From UBA3006 sp036746695 (GTDB taxonomy: Bacteria > Actinomycetota > Acidimicrobiia > Acidimicrobiales > Ilumatobacteraceae), in the NCBI GenBank assembly GCA_036746695.1, contig DAIODP010000001.1, positions 1,364,001-1,428,000 of the forward strand: DNA of 64,000 nt, read 5' to 3'. Shown here piece by piece: positions 58,708 through 64,000 of this stretch. Every line of letters begins with the position of its first letter. Position 1 is the first letter of the stretch. Made by a program: the position numbers and the translations under genes. The notes below the pieces were generated by a model. The model saw only the letters and a program-made list of their open reading frames with translations, ran no database searches and was not told the DNA's origin.

Positions 58708-59613
58708 ATGCCATTACACCCACAAGCGCAGGCCATTGCCGATCTTTATGCGGCTGTTAGAAAAACGCCGTTTGAGAATCTCTCACCAGTAGAAGCGCGG
58801 GCTGTATACAACGCAGGTCAGATCCCCAGCGAAGAAGCGGTGCACGAGATTCGCGAAGTAGACGCCGGCGGCATTCCGTGCCGGCTGTATCGCCCGTCGG
58901 CAAGCAACAATCTTGGCCTGATGGTGTTTTTCCACGGTGGTGGCTGGGTCATTGGCGATCTCAATTCGCACGATGGCGTGTGCCGATCGCTCGCTAACAA
59001 ATCGGGCCACGCAATTCTTGCGGTTGATTACCGATTGGCTCCAGAGCACAAATTCCCTGCCGCATTCGACGATTGCGCCGCGGCATTGAAGTGGGCACAT
59101 GCAAATGCCTCGTCTCTCGGCATTGATAATTCACGAATTGCAGTCGGTGGCGATTCGGCCGGCGGCAACTTGGCCGCAGCGGTGGCGCTGGCAGAAGAAG
59201 TTCAGTTGAAGTTTCAGATGTTGATCTATCCGGCCGTCGACTTGTCGATGAAATCACCATCAATTAACGAGAATGCCAACGCGCCAATCTTGACGAAAGC
59301 TGTCATGGCGTGGTTCGTCAATCACTACATGCGCAGCAGCGCCGACCACTCCAACATCCAAGCATCTCCAATGGTTGCAACAGACGAAGCGCTGAAGCGG
59401 ATGCCTCCGGCAATCGTGATTACGGCACAGTACGACCCACTTCGCGACGAGGGCGAAGCTTATGGGCGACGTTTAGTAGAGAACGGCGTCAATTGCACGA
59501 TCACTCGATACAACGGCGCATTTCATGGTTTCTTCAACATGATCACCGCGCTTGATGATGCGCAGTGCGCACACGTGCAAGCAGCGCTTCTTTTAAAGAA
59601 GTATCTGGATTAA
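58708..59613 (+). CDS. Alpha/beta-hydrolase, HSL-type esterase
   Basis: This 301-residue protein has the oxyanion motif HGGGW at 76-80 and the nucleophile GDSAG at 148-152 (Ser150). The acid appears in YDPLRDEG and the His in GAFHGFF. Together these define the hormone-sensitive-lipase family of carboxylesterases. It should be cytoplasmic. The substrate is a short acyl ester, not readable from sequence. It is close behind the MFS gene. Confidence 0.92.
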   Translation: MPLHPQAQAIADLYAAVRKTPFENLSPVEARAVYNAGQIPSEEAVHEIREVDAGGIPCRLYRPSASNNLGLMVFFHGGGWVIGDLNSHDGVCRSLANKSGHAILAVDYRLAPEHKFPAAFDDCAAALKWAHANASSLGIDNSRIAVGGDSAGGNLAAAVALAEEVQLKFQMLIYPAVDLSMKSPSINENANAPILTKAVMAWFVNHYMRSSADHSNIQASPMVATDEALKRMPPAIVITAQYDPLRDEGEAYGRRLVENGVNCTITRYNGAFHGFFNMITALDDAQCAHVQAALLLKKYLD

Positions 59614-59617
59614 CGAA

Positions 59618-60238
59618 TTATTCGTTGCCCTGAATGCGCTCGAGCCCTGGGGCGTCGGCATCAAGCAATCCAAGCACATCGCCAGGTGTGATTGCGGTGC
59701 AGAATTCGCGGTGCAAGTTGGCAACGGTCATGTCGTGCACAAGCTCTGGGTCGTAGTCGGCGCCGTCTAAGCCAATGCGATTTGAAGTAGCGCAGCAGTC
59801 GGGCACGAGGTAGGTGTCGAAGCCAAGGTTTCCGGCCATTCGTGTGGTGGTTTCAACGCACATGTTGGTGAAGAAACCAACAATGACCAGCCGAGAAATC
59901 CCCTTGCGGCGTAACTGAATTTCCAGATCGGTTCCAACAAAGCCGCTGTTCACGTCCTTGCTGACAACAATTTCGCCGGGCAATGTCTCGAAGCCCTGTT
60001 TCTGATTACCGGTTGGCAGAGAGAACTTGAGGGGCGAGACTGCCTCGCGCGAATTGTGACGAGTGAATGCAACCGTAAGGCCTCGTTGACGAAAGGCGGC
60101 AAGCAGTCGCAGCATGTTCGACTCGGCGTCAGGGTTGTTTCTGCGGCCAGTGGGGCCGCCCCAGTGCTGCAAGACATCAACACCCTTTTGAACATCGATG
60201 AGCAATAGGGCGGTGTTGTTGGAGAATTGCTTGATCAT
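59618..60238 (-). CDS. Isochorismatase-like cysteine hydrolase
   Basis: This 206-residue protein has the catalytic triad of the family: Asp15 (ALLLIDVQKG), Lys94 (VVSKDVNSGF) and Cys127 (GFFTNMCVETT). Such enzymes hydrolyse amides or the vinyl ether of isochorismate. Nicotinamidase-like or N-carbamoyl amidase activity is possible. It is convergent with the esterase gene, 4 nt apart. The tail beyond residue 190 is acidic. Confidence 0.9.
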   Translation of the reverse strand: MIKQFSNNTALLLIDVQKGVDVLQHWGGPTGRRNNPDAESNMLRLLAAFRQRGLTVAFTRHNSREAVSPLKFSLPTGNQKQGFETLPGEIVVSKDVNSGFVGTDLEIQLRRKGISRLVIVGFFTNMCVETTTRMAGNLGFDTYLVPDCCATSNRIGLDGADYDPELVHDMTVANLHREFCTAITPGDVLGLLDADAPGLERIQGNE

Positions 60239-60298
60239 CAGAAGATCTTAGTTGTAGTGGTGATGCAATATCGTGGTGAGGATTAACAAGGAGGTCGC

Positions 60299-60538
60299 AT
60301 GGGAACAATTGTGATGTACGGAGTAGATTGGTGTGGAGATTGCCAACGATCCAAGCAGTACTTTGCCGACCACTCGGTGGAGTACACCTATATTGATTTA
60401 GTAGAGCAGCCCGAACAGTATGAGGAAGTGACACGCCGCAATGGTGGTGCAAAGTCGATCCCTGTCATTGTGTTTGCCGACGGCACACATCTCACCGAGC
60501 CAAGCAACGACCAACTGCGCGAAAGGCTAGATCACTAA
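60299..60538 (+). CDS. Glutaredoxin-like protein
   Basis: This 79-residue protein has the CxxC motif WCGDC (Cys12 and Cys15) and the cis-Pro KSIPVIVF segment of mycoredoxin/NrdH-type glutaredoxins. The CGDC sequence differs from the CPYC of glutaredoxins. A good AAGGAGG ribosome site precedes the start. It reduces disulfides with mycothiol or thioredoxin reductase. It ends exactly where the convergent SCO6745-family gene ends. Confidence 0.9.
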   Translation: MGTIVMYGVDWCGDCQRSKQYFADHSVEYTYIDLVEQPEQYEEVTRRNGGAKSIPVIVFADGTHLTEPSNDQLRERLDH

Positions 60539-61414
60539 TTACTGAGTGCGGCGAGAGTCGCGTGCTGCAGGCATCCAGTTCTCGCCGGCCGTTGCATCGA
60601 TCCTTGCAAGGAAAATAGGACCGAACGGCTCGACCAATTCGCAAAATTGAGTTGTTGTTTTCTCGCCAAGGTGTCGCCAGGCCTTTTCGCAAAGAGAATT
60701 GGTTTTGTCTTCAATCATCTGGCGAAATGCCAGGCCTTGCTCGTTTACGCGGCCGTCGGCAACAAAACCGCGGGCGTCGAGTTGTTGCCATGCGGCAACA
60801 AGCTGTTCGTCGTCGGCTCCGCGGCTGCGGGGGATCCAATCGCCGGGGTAACCGAGAAACGCATCGTGTAATAGGCCTGCTTGAACACCGGTGACGTCTT
60901 CGGATGCGAGGATCGCGAAATGGGTATCGCCTCGCCACTCGCGAATGCAATTGATGGCGAGCCATGCCGAAAGTTCGGGTTGGTCTTCGCAGCGTGGCCA
61001 TTGTTTGTGTGCGCCGTGCAGTACTCGGCCAGCGAGAGGGAGCGAATCGGCGGCTTGCCACAGCGCAGGTGCAAGTGCCGCTAGGCCGTCGACAATTGCT
61101 GGTGAATAGTCGTGTAATCCGCGAACCACGGCCTCGTTGCGAACGCGATACGCGTCTTCGAATGTTGTGTGTTGACGGGCAATGTCGAGGCTGAGGTTTA
61201 TGAATTCGGCACGGATGGTATAGAACGCTGCGGTGACAGCATTGTTGCCAGCTGCAGCCAATGGCGCCGCCCGGGAGGTGACGTAATAGCCGATGCCGTT
61301 TGGAACTCCGAGCGCAGTGAACCGAGCGATTGCGTCTGGGTCCCAGTAAATCCAACCGATCAGCCGATGAGAGGCGAGTGATGCACGGGCGCTGAGGTCT
61401 TGCCAATTCGTCAT
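60539..61414 (-). CDS. SCO6745-family protein
   Basis: This 291-residue actinobacterial protein has an N-terminal segment LASHRLIGWIYWDPDAIARF, FYTIRAEFINLSLDIARQHT, and a C-terminal winged-helix-like part (LDARGFVADGRVNEQGLAFRQMIEDKTN). The family name is SCO6745 (SalK-like). Its biochemical function is not known to me. It overlaps slightly with the upstream region of the divergent AlkB gene. Confidence 0.8.
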   Translation of the reverse strand: MTNWQDLSARASLASHRLIGWIYWDPDAIARFTALGVPNGIGYYVTSRAAPLAAAGNNAVTAAFYTIRAEFINLSLDIARQHTTFEDAYRVRNEAVVRGLHDYSPAIVDGLAALAPALWQAADSLPLAGRVLHGAHKQWPRCEDQPELSAWLAINCIREWRGDTHFAILASEDVTGVQAGLLHDAFLGYPGDWIPRSRGADDEQLVAAWQQLDARGFVADGRVNEQGLAFRQMIEDKTNSLCEKAWRHLGEKTTTQFCELVEPFGPIFLARIDATAGENWMPAARDSRRTQ

Positions 61415-61432
61415 AATGCGACGGTATCAGCC

Positions 61433-62068
61433 GTGTCAGAATTGGCGCTACAAGTGACTACCCAAAGCCTGTTTTCCGAACCGCAAGAGTTGCTTCCGTT
61501 TGATGGAAGCGCCGTGTTGCAACCTCGCTTTTTTGATGTGCATCGCAGCGCCGAAATGTATTCGGAACTGATGCAGCAGACCGCGTGGGAACAACCCGAG
61601 ATGATCATCTTCGGTAAGAAACACGCGCAGGCCGGTTTGTCCACGTGGTACGCCGACAATGGCGTTGACTATGAATACTCTGGCGTGGTTCGTGTTGCGC
61701 ACCCGATGACGCCTTTACTCGACGAGATTCGTTCGGTAATCCAGTACGCCACTAACGCCGAGTTCAATTCGGTACTGGTCAACCTCTATCGAGACGGCAA
61801 AGACAGCGTCAGTTGGCATAGCGATAATGAGGCAGTCAATGGCCGAGAACCAACTATTGCCTCGGTCAGCCTTGGTGCAACAAGGCGTTTCGATCTTCGT
61901 CACAAGGCAACGAAAGAAACGGTGCGCGCCGACTTGGAAGATGGATCGTTACTGGTGATGTCGGGCCTTTCGCAGCACTGTTGGGTGCATCAAATTGCAA
62001 AGACAGCAAGCCAAGTTGGGCCGAGAATTAATCTGACGTTTCGACGCATTATTAAAACTATTGATTAA
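61433..62068 (+). CDS. AlkB-like 2-oxoglutarate/Fe(II) dioxygenase
   Basis: From GTG 61433 this protein has 211 residues. It has LVNLYRDGKDSVSWHSDNE with the HxD iron ligands, the second His in HQIAKTASQVGPRINLTFRR, and the 2-oxoglutarate-binding Arg in PRINLTFR. It should remove methyl groups from N1-methyladenine or N3-methylcytosine in DNA or RNA. The TTG start at 61400 is in frame but overlaps the neighbour's coding start. The gene end overlaps the convergent homocysteine methyltransferase-like gene by 11 bp. Confidence 0.93.
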   Translation: MSELALQVTTQSLFSEPQELLPFDGSAVLQPRFFDVHRSAEMYSELMQQTAWEQPEMIIFGKKHAQAGLSTWYADNGVDYEYSGVVRVAHPMTPLLDEIRSVIQYATNAEFNSVLVNLYRDGKDSVSWHSDNEAVNGREPTIASVSLGATRRFDLRHKATKETVRADLEDGSLLVMSGLSQHCWVHQIAKTASQVGPRINLTFRRIIKTID

Positions 62069-62990
62069 GTCGAACACGTTGTGCAGCATCAATATGTTCA
62101 ACAGTTAAGCCACAGCAACCACCAATGAGTTGCACACCTTCGTTCATCCACTGCCGGTAAAACGACTCGAGTCGTGCCGGCTCAATCAGGTCGACAAATT
62201 GCCAGTCGGGCATTTCGAAGTAGCCCGAGTCTGGATATGCAGATAGTGGACCATCGAATGTTTTGCGAATGGTGGCAAGACACTCGGAGATCAATTCGGC
62301 ACCGGTGTGCATCACGCCAACCACATCGACTCCTTGTTTGGGAATGAAGCGAGTTATTTCGTCTATTGGCAAGTCGTCAAACGCGTGGAACGACACCACT
62401 TTGCCGTCGGCTGTGCGACGTGCACTCATACCGAACCACACCGGGAGGCCGGTGGAAAGTGCTGCCTCGAGAGCAAGCGGAATGCGAGTTGGCTCGTACA
62501 TCATCTCGAGCATGATGTGATCTACTCCCGAACTTTTCAACACATTTGCGAGTTCGAAAAAAGCGTCAGAGATTTGGTTGAGTGGTGGCGTTTTCTTTGG
62601 GTCGACAACAGCTGTGCCCTCGGCAACGGGCACCATGTGGGAAAGGGAACCAGCAACGGCAATGTTTCGTCCTGCAGGTGCCAAGTCGCGGGCGCGGAGT
62701 GCTGCCTCGACAGCAATTCGATTGATTTCTTCCACTCGATCGCCGAACCCGGCATCAGTCAGCATCAACCGAGAAGAAGCAAACGTGTTGGCAGTAATGA
62801 CGTCCGAGCCAGCCTTGATGTAGTCGAGATGGATTTGGGTGAGCAGATCACTGTTGTCGAGTGACGCGGGGCCGCACCAAGACGCTGGGTCCATCGTGGC
62901 GCCACGCCTTTGCAGTTCGGTGCCGGTTGCGCCATCGAGAACGATTGTTTCGCCTGCATCTAGCCGACTTTTGATGTGTTGGTAGCTCAT
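62058..62990 (-). CDS. Homocysteine S-methyltransferase-family protein
   Basis: This 310-residue TIM-barrel protein starts IVLDGATGTELQRRGATMD and ends with LIGGCCGLTVEHIDAA, the Zn-binding Cys pair at about 292-293. The third zinc Cys, normally in a GVNC-type motif, appears to be replaced, because the aligned segment reads VVGVMHTGAELI. It would methylate homocysteine using S-methylmethionine or betaine, which would suit the betaine/amine genes nearby. The altered ligand makes the reaction uncertain. It may instead demethylate another compound. Confidence 0.85.
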   Translation of the reverse strand: MSYQHIKSRLDAGETIVLDGATGTELQRRGATMDPASWCGPASLDNSDLLTQIHLDYIKAGSDVITANTFASSRLMLTDAGFGDRVEEINRIAVEAALRARDLAPAGRNIAVAGSLSHMVPVAEGTAVVDPKKTPPLNQISDAFFELANVLKSSGVDHIMLEMMYEPTRIPLALEAALSTGLPVWFGMSARRTADGKVVSFHAFDDLPIDEITRFIPKQGVDVVGVMHTGAELISECLATIRKTFDGPLSAYPDSGYFEMPDWQFVDLIEPARLESFYRQWMNEGVQLIGGCCGLTVEHIDAAQRVRLNQ

Positions 62991-63031
62991 GTAGGCAACG
63001 CTAACCGCACGAAAGATAGAGTTTGAGCGTA

Positions 63032-64000
63032 ATGAGCATTGTTTCTCACAGTTCCACGATTGACGAGCTGCGCCAGGCTCTTGGCGACAAAGTGTCGGTT
63101 AATCAGACAATGCGCGAGCACCATTCCAAAGACGAGAGTTTTCACCTTGCAACACTTCCCGATGCGGTGGTGTATGCAACTTGTACCGAGGATGTGGCTA
63201 CAACTCTCAAAATCTGCAACAAGAACCGCACACCAGTTGTTGCGTTTGGTGCGGGTACTTCATTAGAGGGCAACAGCACACCTATCTATGGTGGAGTTTC
63301 ACTTGATGTTTCGCAGATGGACAAAGTGTTGCGCATCAGCCAGGAGGATCTGGACTGCACATTGCAGCCGGGTGTGCGCCGAAAACAACTGAATGAAATC
63401 TTGGCGACTCATGGTTTGTTCTTCCCCGTCGACCCAGGTGCTGACGCAACATTGGGGGGCATGGCCGCAACGGGCGCTTCTGGCACTACCACGGTGAAAT
63501 ATGGTGCCATGAAGCAGTTGGTGATGAGCCTGACCGTTGTCACGCCCAATGGGGAAGTGATCACGACGTCGCGCCGCGCCCGCAAAACTTCTGCAGGGTA
63601 CGACCTCACACACTTGTTCGTTGGTAGCGAGGGCACATTGGGTGTCATCACCGAATTGACCTTGCGTGTTTTTGGAATTCCAGAAGTGATTGCTGCGGCA
63701 ACCATGCAGTTCCCGTCATTGCGGTCGGCGGTGGATGGTGTGATTGAAGTGATTCAGTACGGCATTGGTGTGGCGCGAATCGAACTGTTGGACTCTGATG
63801 CCGTGCAGGCAGTGAACAAATATTCGGATAGCAACTTGCCAGAGCAAACATTGTTGCTGATGGAGTTTCACGGTTCGGCCGAGTCGACAGCAATTGATAT
63901 TGCGGCCACCCGCGAAGTGCTTGAACGACATAGCGGTTCGGGTTTCGTTCAAACTACCGATGAAGCCGAGCGAAGGAAGCTCTGGCAAGCGCGACACGAC
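63032..64000 (+). CDS. FAD-binding GlcD/D-lactate-dehydrogenase-type oxidase (partial)
   Basis: It starts at ATG 63032 and runs off the window end with no stop, giving 323 codons. The FAD-binding PCMH domain has PVVAFGAGTSLEGNS, PVDPGADATLGGMAATGASG (nucleotide loop) and TAGYDL/GSEGTLGVITELTL-like segments. The C-terminal domain begins near residue 215. Relatives oxidise glycolate or D-lactate with FAD and pass electrons to quinone or cytochrome. Most have about 460-480 residues, so about a third is missing here. Confidence 0.92.
   Translation, partial: MSIVSHSSTIDELRQALGDKVSVNQTMREHHSKDESFHLATLPDAVVYATCTEDVATTLKICNKNRTPVVAFGAGTSLEGNSTPIYGGVSLDVSQMDKVLRISQEDLDCTLQPGVRRKQLNEILATHGLFFPVDPGADATLGGMAATGASGTTTVKYGAMKQLVMSLTVVTPNGEVITTSRRARKTSAGYDLTHLFVGSEGTLGVITELTLRVFGIPEVIAAATMQFPSLRSAVDGVIEVIQYGIGVARIELLDSDAVQAVNKYSDSNLPEQTLLLMEFHGSAESTAIDIAATREVLERHSGSGFVQTTDEAERRKLWQARHD

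Overview
This window looks like a chromosomal segment of a moderate-GC actinobacterium, most likely of the class Acidimicrobiia (freshwater or marine Ilumatobacter-like). That is an inference from gene content: a HU protein with a lysine/alanine-rich tail, an SCO6745-family protein, a homologue very close to actinobacterial MftD, frequent GTG starts, several genes without visible ribosome binding sites, and many oxidoreductases for methylated amines and hydroxy acids. No rRNA gene is present, so the taxonomy cannot be fixed from this sequence alone.

Layout. 1-3.8 kb: redox genes (rhodanese lipoprotein, thioredoxin), a Baeyer-Villiger-type monooxygenase and an amidohydrolase. 3.8-8.8 kb: a SAM methyltransferase gene framed by copies of a dispersed repeat, then a copper-type cluster (DUF305 lipoprotein, CopC-CopD fusion, BlaI-type repressor, M56 protease) with two matching operator palindromes. 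8.9-23.0 kb: a defence-rich accessory region. It holds a DUF3644 protein, a complete type I restriction-modification operon (hsdM, a DUF262/DUF1524 protein with an alkyltransferase-like tail, hsdS, hsdR), then an HTH gene divergent from a three-gene unit made of a Cys-cluster protein, a degenerate tyrosine-recombinase-fold protein and a DDE transposase-like protein. The hsdS gene carries both a 12-bp tandem repeat and a (GA)8 tract between its two recognition domains.

23.2-34.1 kb: a 10.9-kb integrative element in tRNA-Arg(CCT). It is bounded by 45-bp identical att repeats, and its integrase and excisionase genes lie at the right end. Its cargo is a tightly coupled operon of two N6-adenine-methylase-type proteins and a GIY-YIG/helicase protein, apparently a non-canonical restriction system. 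It also carries an HTH protein, small hypothetical genes and a striking 53-bp palindrome.

34.2-64 kb: core-like chromosome. It includes pirin, a Ktr/Trk potassium uptake pair, a fasciclin lipoprotein, HU, an OYE-type oxidoreductase and a divergent pyruvate kinase. A methylated-amine module follows: two divergent covalent-FAD/GcvT dehydrogenases, an MttB-family methyltransferase without a pyrrolysine codon, and an MftD-like enzyme. Then come two ABC-F ATPases around an M20 amidohydrolase, an MFS transporter, hydrolases, glutaredoxin, AlkB, a homocysteine methyltransferase-like enzyme, and a GlcD-type oxidase cut off by the window end.

The best candidates for something undescribed are the 19.0-23.0 kb recombinase/transposase-like unit with its own operators, the two-methylase/GIY-YIG-helicase operon on the island, and the type I system with an embedded DUF262-alkyltransferase-like protein and a doubly repeat-variable specificity gene.
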